Shown: positions 31,774 to 41,991 of the stretch, one piece after another
Numbering within the stretch: position 1 is the stretch's first letter
Layout: every line of letters begins with the position of its first letter
Assembly (NCBI GenBank): GCA_009768925.2
Contig: VHIT02000034.1
Coordinates: forward strand, 372,001 to 436,000
Source: Cryptosporidium bovis
Taxonomy: Eukaryota > Apicomplexa > Conoidasida > Eucoccidiorida > Cryptosporidiidae
Direction of reading: 5' to 3'
DNA length: 64,000 nt
The notes under the pieces: model-generated
The model's database searches: none
Told to the model about the DNA's origin: nothing
Seen by the model: only the letters and a program-made list of their open reading frames with translations
Program-made: the position numbers and the translations under genes

Positions 31774-32819
31774 TTTATTTTTGTTTAATTATGATTCTTA
31801 AAAAAATAATGCTCTCGTATAATAATATGAAAGGATAATATAATTAATAACAAAAAATTACAAACCTGTATTATTCTCGTTATTAATATCTTAAGTTGTT
31901 ATTGTCAATCTGACTCTTTCTTTTTGTGCATGAATTAATGTTTCATGAAATAATGGAAACTAATATTAAAGAATAAAAAATTATAATATTTGAAAAAAAT
32001 GCTAGTAGAAACCAAGTTCTTATATTACTTTACACGTTATCCTTGTTTCTTAATTTCAAATAACTTATTAACTACAATAATAACGAATACTGTTGTTACT
32101 GTCTGTATTTCTACTCAATTAAACACAAGAAAGAATTATAGCCTTATATATACCTAATTAAAGATAAATATATAGGATATTAAATAAAAAGGTAATAAAG
32201 AACCTTTAATTTCAAATTTTGCACTTAAAAAATATTATTTTATAGATAAACGCATGCACGCGCGCGCGGTCTGAATTTGCGGTTTAATAGCAACCATTAC
32301 TTTATTAGTGAGAACAATTAGGATTAAGGAATCTAGAAAGGTGACTCAGCATGACAAGTGAAGTGAATGTTTGGATAACAACAGTATACTCGCTTGTGCC
32401 GTTCCTTCTATGTACCTCAAACATGAGTTATGGCTGGTAGACCGCACTACATACAAATTGACATGGGACGGAGTGAAAACGGATTAAATTGATGATATAG
32501 AAAAGAAAGTTAAAGCGAGTAGTTACAAGAGTAGTTAATTTTACGCTGAAATAAACATATAATAGTCAACATTAGAGTCACTAGAGTGTTTTTTTCTTTG
32601 AAAAAAGTAATATGTAAAAGAACAAAAGTGACTACTAATAGTGCCAACAACTGCCACGTTAAAGAAAGCATCTTTCAAAAAGGCGGTAATTGTAAAGTAA
32701 AAATGCGAAGAAACAAAGGATGCACGAATGAACCAAAGCAGCCAATTCTGAAGTTGAGCAAGTGATCAGATTAGTTCCATACGCAAAAGTAATTTTCAGG
32801 GGAAAGTAAATGCCCCAAA
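31774..32819 (-). promoter_or_regulatory. Intergenic region with alternating GC run and GGCGG
   Basis: About 1 kb upstream of the actin-like gene and downstream of the A20/AN1 gene. GCATGCACGCGCGCGCGG at about 32253-32270 is the most GC-rich run of the area, and AAAGGCGGTAA lies at 32680-32689. The stretch 32250-32560 is visibly richer in G and C than its surroundings, but no protein frame longer than about 30 codons or tRNA shape was found in it. Confidence 0.45.
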
Positions 32820-33515
32820 TTAAATTCTTTGAATTTTATCAGCAACAACGGCCTGATTAGTTTTTCTTAGTTGTTCTCTCTCAAATGTTTTGTAGTCGAA
32901 AGTACATTCGTGTGTGTCAGCATATCTATGAGAACTGCAAAAATTAAAACCACATCTACAACTAAAACCATATATTCCAACTTTTCTGTTGCATTTGTAA
33001 CATCTCCCAGGAACGGCTGGTTTTTTTTCAGCGTGTTCCTGACTAGTTGTCTTTACCAAAGACGTAGAAGATGAAGACGAGTCATTTGAACTGGTATCAC
33101 CGTTGATATTATTTATATCATTATTTAACGATGTTTTTAAATCTGTCCCAGTAAAATTACTTTCACAATCTGTATTACTTTCATTTTTGGGTTTAGATTG
33201 CGAGATAGAATTTGAATTAGTAGATAATGTACTTGTTTTAGTTGCAGACTCGTTATTACCTTTAACACTACTCACGATATTACTGTTATCATTACTACTT
33301 ACATTGTCAATATTAATTTTTTCTGAATTGGCATTATTTGAATCCACATTTGAACTATTTACTGTGTTTGAACCATTATTTCTAGATATACTATCCTTAT
33401 AACATTTACTGCATAAATTGTTTGTTGTCGGATTGCCATAAAAACCACAATTATTTAAACACAAAGATGGTGAATGAACTGGACTTGATGAAACAGGAGG
33501 TGTATTTGAATCCAT
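32820..33515 (-). CDS. A20/AN1 zinc-finger protein
   Basis: 231 residues from the ATG at 33515. The frame stays open upstream, but its first codon is not ATG and the leading residues are unlike the family. An A20 finger at about 18-42 reads CLNNCGFYGNPTTNNLCSKC. A Ser/Asn-rich disordered linker comes next. An AN1 finger at about 172-208 has RCYKCNRKV, SCRCGFNFCSSHRYADTHEC and the usual downstream basic helix. This is the stress-associated-protein (SAP/ZFAND5/6) layout. Such proteins bind ubiquitin chains and link the proteasome to stress responses. The N-terminal position of the A20 finger is as expected. Confidence 0.93.
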   Translation of the reverse strand: MDSNTPPVSSSPVHSPSLCLNNCGFYGNPTTNNLCSKCYKDSISRNNGSNTVNSSNVDSNNANSEKINIDNVSSNDNSNIVSSVKGNNESATKTSTLSTNSNSISQSKPKNESNTDCESNFTGTDLKTSLNNDINNINGDTSSNDSSSSSTSLVKTTSQEHAEKKPAVPGRCYKCNRKVGIYGFSCRCGFNFCSSHRYADTHECTFDYKTFEREQLRKTNQAVVADKIQRI

Positions 33516-33628
33516 ATTCAAACTCAAAAATACAATAATATTAAACTCGTCCCGAAAATATATATTTTTAAATAGTCGACAATTTATTGCAGAATAATAA
33601 TTTATATCCACCCTAACTCTGACCACTT

Positions 33629-33644
33629 TTAACCTTAAGGTTAA
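33629..33644. repeat. 16-bp perfect palindrome
   Basis: TTAACCTTAAGGTTAA reads the same on both strands. It lies 114 bp upstream of the A20/AN1 start codon, a likely promoter position. Confidence 0.75.
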
Positions 33645-33654
33645 GTTTATATAT

Positions 33655-33806
33655 GCTTAAAAGGCTGAAATTAAAGTGAGATCAGAAAGTTCTGGCATAA
33701 ACTTTTATTTTAGCTGTTTTTCTCGATGAAACGAGATTTTGTGACTCACTCTACTCAAGTTGTTCACAATCAATCTATTCAAACCTTATTCAGCCTTTTT
33801 AAGGTT
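33655..33806. ncRNA. Possible structured RNA or cruciform
   Basis: Nested inverted repeats. The outer arms are AAAAGGCTGAA (33659-33669) and TTCAGCCTTTT (33789-33799), with further AAG/CTT pairing across one bulge. The middle arms are AGTGAG and CTCACT. The inner hairpin TCTCG/CGAGA encloses ATGAAA near 33721-33735. Three concentric pairings in 150 bases are more than expected by chance in such AT-rich DNA. It may be an RNA gene or a structured part of the A20/AN1 leader. No family was recognised and no Pol III terminator is evident. Confidence 0.35.
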
Positions 33807-34899
33807 ACGTAAATTCTCCACTTCCTACCTTTAAGATAATATCCTTATATTATATATATTTTCAAGTTTTATATTCTTATGTTAATTATTTTTAAATTTT
33901 CCAAGGGGAGTAGAAAAATTTTCACTTTTCTGTTTACGGAGAGGATTGTACCGCCTAAATATCAAACCAGACAAGCCATGCAGGTGGAGAAACCTGCGAG
34001 GGCAGTAATTTGCATACGTAAATGAGTAAAAAATAAAAAAATTTAATAATGTTAAAACAAAATGAGCTTGAATCCTATGTGTATATTTAAGTGAAGGATT
34101 TTTGATATATTATTTAAACGCGTGTAGGACAGCATATCTTTTAAATAATGAAATTACTGTGTTCTAATATGGAAAAATAGTAACACAGTTCTTTCCTTCG
34201 GACCAATTAGTTAATATAATTAAATTGATTCTTATAGTTTTTAAATTTTAAAGCATAAATTATTTGTGGTAAAAAAAATCGTTTATATAAGTTACAATTG
34301 AAGTGGTTAAAGTGAATTTTAACTACGTAATAATAGAAACTTGTTCGTGTGTATGTTTATTTCACTCTCCCCTCGTATATTACTTGAAATTATATTTAAT
34401 CTTAAAACAAAAGGCTTTTGTATTCAGTCTAGATTAACAATTTATACCCTTTTATAATACTGCTTTTGTGAGTTTGTCATTATGACAATTTAAAGATGCA
34501 CACAAGTTAAATAACAAATTGTCTTAAAATATATTTTTGAGTTCATAAACAGAACATAAGACCATTAACTTGTTTTTGTAAACAATCATAAGTAATATTA
34601 GTGTAATAATGTTATTAAAGATACCTAGTTTTTTTTATTTTTGCAAATCACACGAGGAATATTACGGGATTATTTTACAATAAAATTCATGAAAAAACAA
34701 CAAAATCACAATTTAATAATGTAAAATTTCAATAAATTGCCTTATTTTGAATGTAATTTTTCATTTGTATTCGCAAACATGGTCTGCTAAGTATTATCCA
34801 GTTAAAAGGCGCTTTTTTTGAGTAAATCCACATAATAACATGCAAAGTATTTCGAAAAAGATAAAAATAACTTAATAAAATATGCAAACATTTAGCCTA

Positions 34900-34980
34900 G
34901 TTAATCTGTAGGTTATGAAACATATATGTAAATGGCGTATTCCATTTTTTAATTAAAAAAAGAGTGAACTACAGATTAAC
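34900..34980. repeat. 12-bp perfect inverted repeat with 57-base spacer
   Basis: GTTAATCTGTAG (34900-34911) and its exact complement CTACAGATTAAC (34969-34980). Just outside and inside them, ACATATATGTAAA and TTTACATAT add weaker pairing. The spacer contains TGGCG. Confidence 0.8.
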
Positions 34981-35527
34981 CACTGTGTTTACATATTTGC
35001 ATAAATTGTAATTAGTTATTTTCTCAAATGAATTTATCAATATGAAGATTTTTAATCAGTAAAATTTTTGAATATATATATTATTAATCGATTAACTGTG
35101 ATCAATATTCCCTCGTTTTGTTTCTATTTATTGATATTTGTACAAACATTATCTATTACTTTAGATTAAAATTAATTCATGTTACTTATATGTACTAAAT
35201 TTGATACGAAAACATTGAATATTCAACACAACTTTAATGAAAGAAAATGACAAACATTTACTCTTACATAATTCAAGGTAACTTGAATTCATTATTATCA
35301 ATTGTTTGTTAATTCAAGTTATTCAAATATTAAAAAAAATCAAATGCAAGACAAATAAAAAAAGCAAGCATATACCTTCCCTATCCAGACGAAGGAAGAC
35401 GTAACAAGACCTCAAACTCATCACAGCAGTCTTCATACAAAGGTTCAGAGACGCGCACACACCACAACGTCCAACTACTACAGTAGGTACACACATGCAA
35501 TTTGAACCCACCTCTGTGGACAAACCG

Positions 35528-35532
35528 AAAAA
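35528..35532 (-). terminator. Pol III T5 terminator of tRNA-Lys
   Basis: Five T residues on the minus strand directly after the discriminator base. Confidence 0.85.
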
Positions 35533-35606
35533 CGCTGTCTATGGGGATCGAACCCATGACCACCAGCTTAAAAGGCTGGCGCTCTACCGTGCTGAGCTAA
35601 GACAGC
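35533..35606 (-). tRNA. trnK-UUU: tRNA-Lys(UUU)
   Basis: 74 bases that fold as a complete cloverleaf on the minus strand. The acceptor is GCTGTCT/AGACAGC with discriminator G, the D arm GCTC/GAGC, and the anticodon stem CCAGC/GCTGG with loop CTTTTAA (anticodon TTT). The variable loop is TGGTC, and the T arm is ATGGG/CCCAT with loop TTCGATC. The A box (TAGCTCAGCACGG) and B box (GGTTCGATCCC) are intact. Five Ts follow the 3' end directly, a Pol III terminator. There is no intron, and CCA is not encoded. Confidence 0.97.
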
Positions 35607-37614
35607 TCACGACGGTTGGCACTTGATTTGAAAAGTTATTAAGAAATTCATAATTCAAAGTGATTGTGTGGGAAATTGCTTTCACAAATAGTTTAATTTA
35701 ACACTTAATTCTGTGTAAACAGACATTTTCTCTTATTAGTTGTGTTTTTATAGTCAAATGGTTTTGATTAAAATTAAGTACATACATCACAAACTTTGAT
35801 TTGTTTTCCATTTATATCAGCGATGTAAACGGAACAGTAAACATTTTGTCATTGAATGAGAATTCATTTAGGATTAATAATTTGTACAAATATGTGCCAC
35901 AGAGATAACAAAAAAAAATTTTAAGCATGTTGTCTAATTTGATTCCGTAATAATAATAATAATAACAGTAACGTTAATAATAATATTAATAAAAATAGCT
36001 TATTCAAAGTTATTAATTTTGATCATAGTGAACTAAATGTTTTGTACACATTCTTTTATGGTTTTTTATACAATGATAAATACTTGATGCTAAAAACAAT
36101 TCTTTTTGTTTAAATGTAATTTATTTATGTTAGTATACCAGATGATATATTATTCAGTTTAGGTCAATTTTTCTACATTAATTTCGAATTGGTATGATTA
36201 AAAAAAAAACTAAAAATACCTGTCATGTTTGACTTCGAGAATGCTAAGCCGCTCGCAAAAGGAATAGGTTATAATTTGTTTTTATTTGAAATAGTAAAAA
36301 AATAAATAGTAATTACTTATTTTACTTATATGTATTTCATCCTATCGTTTTGAATATGCCACGTAATTATTATATTTGTAACTAAAAGTATCAATAATGA
36401 GAGCATTGCTTCCTTTTTTTTGACAATAGTCATCCTACATCTTCTAGTCCTACAAGTTTTCTGTTATTTATTCAAGGATTGTTTTCTATGAAATGAGGAA
36501 AAAATATCAAACATCCCTTAAAAGAAATAAATAAAATTGTCATACATCATTTTTTATAAATAACAAAACGAAAATGTATTAACATTAAGTAGGCATACAT
36601 ATATACGTATATCTTTTTTTTGCATAAACATTATTTCATTATATTAAATTAAATATTGAGCACTAACTAAAATTAAATGCATATTTTTTTTGTAATTCAT
36701 GTTTACATGCATGTACGCATGCAAATATTTGATTTACTAAAAAAAGATAACGGAGGATTATTTATCACATTTATAATTTTGTACCAGTTATACAAAAAAG
36801 TTATTGTTTTGTTAACAATTAATACACTAGTTAATATCATTTTCTTTTGCCAATATTCCGTCTTTTATCCAAATAGTTACATTGAATTGTTCGAGTTAAG
36901 TTTATCTTTTAAAGACGAGTTCTTCAACCATTACAGCAGTATACGTATTAATCCTCTAAAACAAACAATAGTTATAATGTAATATGTATAATATTACTTT
37001 TGTTTCATTCATTTGCTTTCACAATGCTTGTGTTCATTCTTATTTTAAGTATTGACATTTAACTCCGCTATTAACAATTTCACATACCCGTTTAAATGTT
37101 AATTACATTTTAGGCGGGCACTTGCTTGTTAAATTAATTGGGAAAAAAGTAAAAAACTCCAACTATCTTCTAGAGACTAAGTAAACAGAGTAGAAAAGTT
37201 AATATATAAATAAAAAAGAGTTTAGAAGGTACATATTTATTATTTTACTTTAAATTATAGCTACAAATAAGGAAAAAGAGGAGCTTTTTGGGACGGTTCC
37301 CGAGTATTATGGAACATTAGCTATTTTTGTTCAAAACCCACTATTTTTCTTATTTATTTATCAATTAATATATTATATATATATAAATTCACATTTGTTA
37401 TTTTTTACAAATTGAGATACATATTTTGGGGTCTTAGCAAGATAAATTAATCGGTTCAAAAAACAATAATAGGTCATTTAAGGGAAACAAAATTGTGATG
37501 CATGTAAAGCATTAGTATAAAATATGTAATCATACATATTAACTTATGTGTTATGTGTACATGTTTATATATAAATATATATATTGTATATGAATAAATT
37601 TGTATACAATATAT
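35607..37614. promoter_or_regulatory. Gene-free region upstream of the eIF2alpha kinase
   Basis: 2 kb of AT-rich DNA. ACATGCATGTACGCATGC at about 36705-36722 contains two AP2-like GCATGC cores, and TAGGCGGGCA lies at 37111-37120, about 500 bp upstream of the kinase ATG. A 101-codon frame at 36677 starts inside the AP2-like tract and has no gene-like composition. The last 150 bases before the kinase are almost pure A/T. Confidence 0.5.
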
Positions 37615-40600
37615 ATGAAAGATTACATTAAAAGAGTTAAAGAGGTGTTTAAAAGAAACAATGGGATAATAAATTCAACATGTAATGGATGGATGGTAAA
37701 TCATTGTTTGATTTTATTTTTAATTATTATAATACTATCTTTAGAGTGCTCAATTTGCAAAATTAATGAAAATAATAATAAAGAAGTTTATGGAGTAGTA
37801 AATGAGTCACCTAAAGTTTATTATGTATTAACAGTAGATGGGGTTCTTTGGTCTGTCAATAATGGAAATGTACTATGGAAAACAAGATTTTTAGAGGACG
37901 GAACATTTCATCCAAGGAAAATTAAAGAATATCCGAAGAGTGGAAATAGACTATATTGTTCATTTCAAGGTAATATATTCTATAGTTCAACTAATAAAAG
38001 AACATGGCAAGAAACAAGCGAAAATAATGCAAGTAGCAATTTTTTTAAGGAATTTTCTTCTATTGATGAAAAAATATCTCACAACAGATCAATAATACCG
38101 CATGGATTTATTCCTATAAATGGGATTAAAATTAGTGACTTAGTAGATAAATGCCCTTTTTACTCATCGCTATTTCCAGGAATATATTTAACTGGTTCAA
38201 GAAACTCTGATATAATAACATTTGATCTATTTACTGGTAGAATTATATCAAATTCCGCATCGACTTTGCAGTGCGAGAACTATGATGACGAACCTTTAGA
38301 TTTTAACAACCATATAACCCATAATATAGCAATAGGAATAACAACATGGAGAATAGTGGCCATGAATGTTTTGAATAATAGAGTTGAATGGAGTATTGGA
38401 TACTCCGATGTAAACGGTATAGGAAACAATCACAATTATAATCATAACATAAATAAAAGATTAAAACTTTTATCTAATTCAAAAAACGATCACCAAGGTA
38501 ATGATATTTATTTTGGTTCATCTAGAAGTTCTCTTTACTTTATAACTAAAAACGAAAATAATGAGAGATATTCATCAAATCTCAATTTTGGTTCTGTTAT
38601 ATCAAAAGTCTTTATACTTAAAGAAAATAAATCAATTCCCTTTATACCATCCGTATTTTATTATATTGATGAAATTAGTGTTGAAAGGTACCCAGATTAT
38701 ACAAATTCTGCCATTGGACCTCTAATTAACCTAAACAATATATTATTTAGTGATTTTTCAAATCACTATTTATTTGAAAGAGAAACAGATGATGAATATA
38801 ACAATTATATGAAACAAATGAGTAATTCTACATATATTAACCACCATTATTATAGTAAAGAAATATCAACTTTTTTAAAAAAGAAATTAATAGAGTCAAC
38901 TCCAGTTATTGCTGAAGTTAATAAGATGGTGTCACAACCTCTTCTTCCTCTTCCAACACAAAAAGTCGATAACGTAAATTTAAATGACTCTAGCGTGAAA
39001 AGAAATAAAAACGATATTATTGGAGATAAAGCAGAAAATAACTATTATTATTATTATTATTTTAAAAATGAAAAAATTTCTAACAACATTATTTTATATT
39101 ATATATATTATTTATCAAAATTACTTGGTAATAATCACATAACCTTATTAACAGGTACTCTGTTACTCATAATAAATATTGTATTGTTTATATTGTTGAC
39201 CTGGAAACAGAAAAAATCTCCAGTTATCGAAGAAATAAACATTCAGGAACAAGCAAATTCTAATTCTGGAAAATCAGAAGCAGTTAATTTAAAAAACTCA
39301 TTCTTAATATCAACTTATTCTTCTTATAGTCCAATACATGAATTAAATAACAATACGAATATAAACACTATCAGTGACAAAACTTCTAAAATAAACAACA
39401 CTGTCAATGACACAGAAAGTAATAATAATACTGATTACGGTAACTCAGAATACGAAGATAATTATATAAGGATATCCAAGAGTCATTCCATGGTTGACAT
39501 GAGAACTAACTTCATTGGTTTATCAAAAAATGCTTTTTTCAGGGCATTTAATTATAAAAATAAGGACTCATTTGTTGATAGTAATTTAAATGATAATGGT
39601 GAATCTGCTAATTTGAATTTAAAATTGCCAGAAACTTCTAATTTAACTTTAAATAGTGTAACCACTAATACCGGTACAACACCACATAAATCAACATGCA
39701 CAAATGCATTAAATTCAACAGGTAACACACCAACTAATTTAAACGATGTTTTGACATCTTCAGCACCTGCTTCCGTTTTAAGTGGTCCTAAATCCTCTTC
39801 CTTGTATAATATACCTCCTAAATGTGAGTTAGCGAGATGCATAGATAATGGGAGATTTTCAAAAAATTTCGAGATATGTAAATTAATTGGAAGTGGTGGA
39901 TTTGGACAGGTATATCAGGTCGAACATAAACTTGAAAGAGGTACTTATTATGCTATTAAATTTTTGAGATTAGGAATCGGTGCTAATGATGATATCACAA
40001 GAATACGTTATTTCAGGGAAATAACTGCAAATCGTACAACATTAAGTAAACATGTTGTTAGATACTACACATGGTGGTGCGAAGAACCAGAAGCTTTGCA
40101 AAATTATGTTGACGGAATAGATACATTAGGTTGTCCGAAGTCATCATCCTATTCTTCAATCCAGCCTTTGGTTTTTGAAAACAGTAAAAAGCAAAAAAAG
40201 AAGAAAAAGGGAAATTGTGTTGCAAATAACAATGATATTGACAATAATGATAATAATAGTATTCATAAAGGTAAAAAAATAAAAATTAGGAATAAAAACA
40301 ATGATATTTCTGTAAAACAGTATTTTGGTGTTGAGTTATCAAATTCGTCATTTACAGGAAACAATGAATCTGATCTAGATTATAGTCGTGAATATAAGAT
40401 AGATAATATGACTGAATGTCTTGTTGATGACAGTTCTGAGATAAGTAGAGCGTCATTTGAGGATGAAGACGAATATGACACCAATAATTTTACATACTGG
40501 GAGAAAAGAAAATCTGAATATAATAATAATTACTCAAATGATGTTGATGGTGATATATATTTGGATATAGGTTCATCTTCCTGTATTGATTTTAAAGATT

Positions 40601-41991
40601 CATTTACTACAGATAGAGAAGCTCATAGTGGAATCAACATGATAATAAGTTTTGAAAATAAGAAAGACAGAAAACCAACGGAATTCCAATTAAATAACAC
40701 GGTATCCTTTAATGATGAAGATAATTTGGCCGGTGGTAATTACAGCTTGGCATCCAATTTTTCTGTTAAAGACAGTCTTGAAAATGAATATGATGATTTA
40801 AATTTTGTTGCTTTTGGAAACGATCATTCATTAAATTCCGAGAAAGAAGAAAAAGACAGTGAAGGAATTACTGATAATATTAAATATGAAAATGTAAAAA
40901 AAAACAAAGTAATAAGAAATGATGAGAGTTTGTCTATTGAAGATGATAATGGTTTGCTTTATAGAACTAGAACAATATCTTCGGTTGTTCAAAAAGTTGA
41001 AGATTCTGAAAAATATTCGAATAATAATAACTGTAATGCAGGGGAATGTGTTTTTGCTGTTGATAATTCAAATAAAGCAAGATCAGACTTTATTTCCGTA
41101 TCAGGGCCTAAAGGTAATAAATTTTATTCTAATGACTTGAGCAAAAGTATAAATAGCAATCATCATAAATCCCTTGTTTATCTTTCTCCAGGAAATAGGA
41201 AAGATAACGAACCGGTTTACATGGTTATAATGATGATTCAAATGGAATTATGTATAGGAGTAACTTTGCGCTCGTGGCTGGGTGATTTAAGTAGAAGTTC
41301 TGATGCTGGCGGAACAGATGTAGAATTAAATATGTTTAAGCAAATAATTAAAGGAATAAGAGATATACATGAAAAAGGGATAGTTCACAGGGATTTAAAA
41401 CCAGAAAATATCTTTGTTAATCCAAATACTCTACAAATAAAAATAGGCGATTTTGGTCTTGCTAGGCTTATGTTCGATAGTGAATCTAATAATAATGACA
41501 TAAAAGAGGGTACCGGTAATGCTTCGTCTTCTAGTACATCTCCTAAAACCAACAATAATGATAGGGCTAGCAATGATCAGCTGAACAAATTTATGGAGAA
41601 AAACAAAAATAGAAAGGTTGAAAACCCTTTCTCCCGATTAGATTCGCAAATGAGTGTTAGAGGTCAAGTTATAGGTACTCCTGTATACACTGCTCCTGAA
41701 GGTGGCGCATTTTGTAATGAAAAAGCCGATATTTACTCAGCTGCATTGATTCTATTGGAACTTCTTTGCCCTAGATTTACGACTGCAATGGAGAGAATCC
41801 AAACATTAGATGATTTCAGAAACAAGGGTATTGTTCCTATGTGTATTATGAAAAATCACAGTTCTTGGATTCCACTTTTAAGATCAATGACATATCAAGA
41901 TCCAGAATTTAGGCCTTCTGCTGAAAACACTTACAGAATTGTTAAAGATTTAATTAAAAAACAGTTAGCTATTCATACAGACAATTATTAG
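37615..41991 (+). CDS. PERK/PK4-like ER transmembrane eIF2alpha kinase
   Basis: 1458 residues from the first in-frame ATG (37615). A signal-type hydrophobic stretch lies at about 28-45. The luminal region to about 505 has PQQ-like strands (YVLTVDGVLWSVNNGNVLWK) as in PERK/IRE1 stress sensors, and poly-Tyr near 480. A membrane helix spans about 507-530. The cytosolic kinase has glycine loop GSGGFG (759), Lys782, HVVRYYTWWCEE, then an acidic insert of about 380 residues between the N-lobe and IQMELCIGVTLRSWL. VHRDLKPEN (Asp1260), DFG (Asp1279) and the activation segment VIGTPVYTAPEGG follow. VRYY..W and IQMELC are eIF2alpha-kinase marks. It would phosphorylate eIF2alpha and curb translation under ER stress, as Plasmodium PK4 and Toxoplasma IFK-A do. 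Its luminal part is highly diverged. Confidence 0.92.
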   Translation: MKDYIKRVKEVFKRNNGIINSTCNGWMVNHCLILFLIIIILSLECSICKINENNNKEVYGVVNESPKVYYVLTVDGVLWSVNNGNVLWKTRFLEDGTFHPRKIKEYPKSGNRLYCSFQGNIFYSSTNKRTWQETSENNASSNFFKEFSSIDEKISHNRSIIPHGFIPINGIKISDLVDKCPFYSSLFPGIYLTGSRNSDIITFDLFTGRIISNSASTLQCENYDDEPLDFNNHITHNIAIGITTWRIVAMNVLNNRVEWSIGYSDVNGIGNNHNYNHNINKRLKLLSNSKNDHQGNDIYFGSSRSSLYFITKNENNERYSSNLNFGSVISKVFILKENKSIPFIPSVFYYIDEISVERYPDYTNSAIGPLINLNNILFSDFSNHYLFERETDDEYNNYMKQMSNSTYINHHYYSKEISTFLKKKLIESTPVIAEVNKMVSQPLLPLPTQKVDNVNLNDSSVKRNKNDIIGDKAENNYYYYYYFKNEKISNNIILYYIYYLSKLLGNNHITLLTGTLLLIINIVLFILLTWKQKKSPVIEEINIQEQANSNSGKSEAVNLKNSFLISTYSSYSPIHELNNNTNINTISDKTSKINNTVNDTESNNNTDYGNSEYEDNYIRISKSHSMVDMRTNFIGLSKNAFFRAFNYKNKDSFVDSNLNDNGESANLNLKLPETSNLTLNSVTTNTGTTPHKSTCTNALNSTGNTPTNLNDVLTSSAPASVLSGPKSSSLYNIPPKCELARCIDNGRFSKNFEICKLIGSGGFGQVYQVEHKLERGTYYAIKFLRLGIGANDDITRIRYFREITANRTTLSKHVVRYYTWWCEEPEALQNYVDGIDTLGCPKSSSYSSIQPLVFENSKKQKKKKKGNCVANNNDIDNNDNNSIHKGKKIKIRNKNNDISVKQYFGVELSNSSFTGNNESDLDYSREYKIDNMTECLVDDSSEISRASFEDEDEYDTNNFTYWEKRKSEYNNNYSNDVDGDIYLDIGSSSCIDFKDSFTTDREAHSGINMIISFENKKDRKPTEFQLNNTVSFNDEDNLAGGNYSLASNFSVKDSLENEYDDLNFVAFGNDHSLNSEKEEKDSEGITDNIKYENVKKNKVIRNDESLSIEDDNGLLYRTRTISSVVQKVEDSEKYSNNNNCNAGECVFAVDNSNKARSDFISVSGPKGNKFYSNDLSKSINSNHHKSLVYLSPGNRKDNEPVYMVIMMIQMELCIGVTLRSWLGDLSRSSDAGGTDVELNMFKQIIKGIRDIHEKGIVHRDLKPENIFVNPNTLQIKIGDFGLARLMFDSESNNNDIKEGTGNASSSSTSPKTNNNDRASNDQLNKFMEKNKNRKVENPFSRLDSQMSVRGQVIGTPVYTAPEGGAFCNEKADIYSAALILLELLCPRFTTAMERIQTLDDFRNKGIVPMCIMKNHSSWIPLLRSMTYQDPEFRPSAENTYRIVKDLIKKQLAIHTDNY

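Larger units (their letters stand above)
33807..35532. other. Gene-free region left of tRNA-Lys
   Basis: Very AT-rich. It contains a CCGCC box at 33951, a small CAGGT/ACCTG hairpin near 33980-33995, AAAGGCGCTTT near 34805-34815, and a 12-bp inverted repeat listed separately. Short frames at 35323-35563 only mirror the tRNA neighbourhood. No protein gene was supported. Confidence 0.5.

Noticed and set aside
32351-32440. Short frame of about 29 codons in the GC-richer part of the 32.3-kb spacer
   Set aside because: Too short, no homologous word recognised, and no splice sites that extend it convincingly.
36677-36982. 101-codon plus-strand frame
   Set aside because: It begins inside an AP2-like motif tract and its residue use is typical of random AT-rich sequence.
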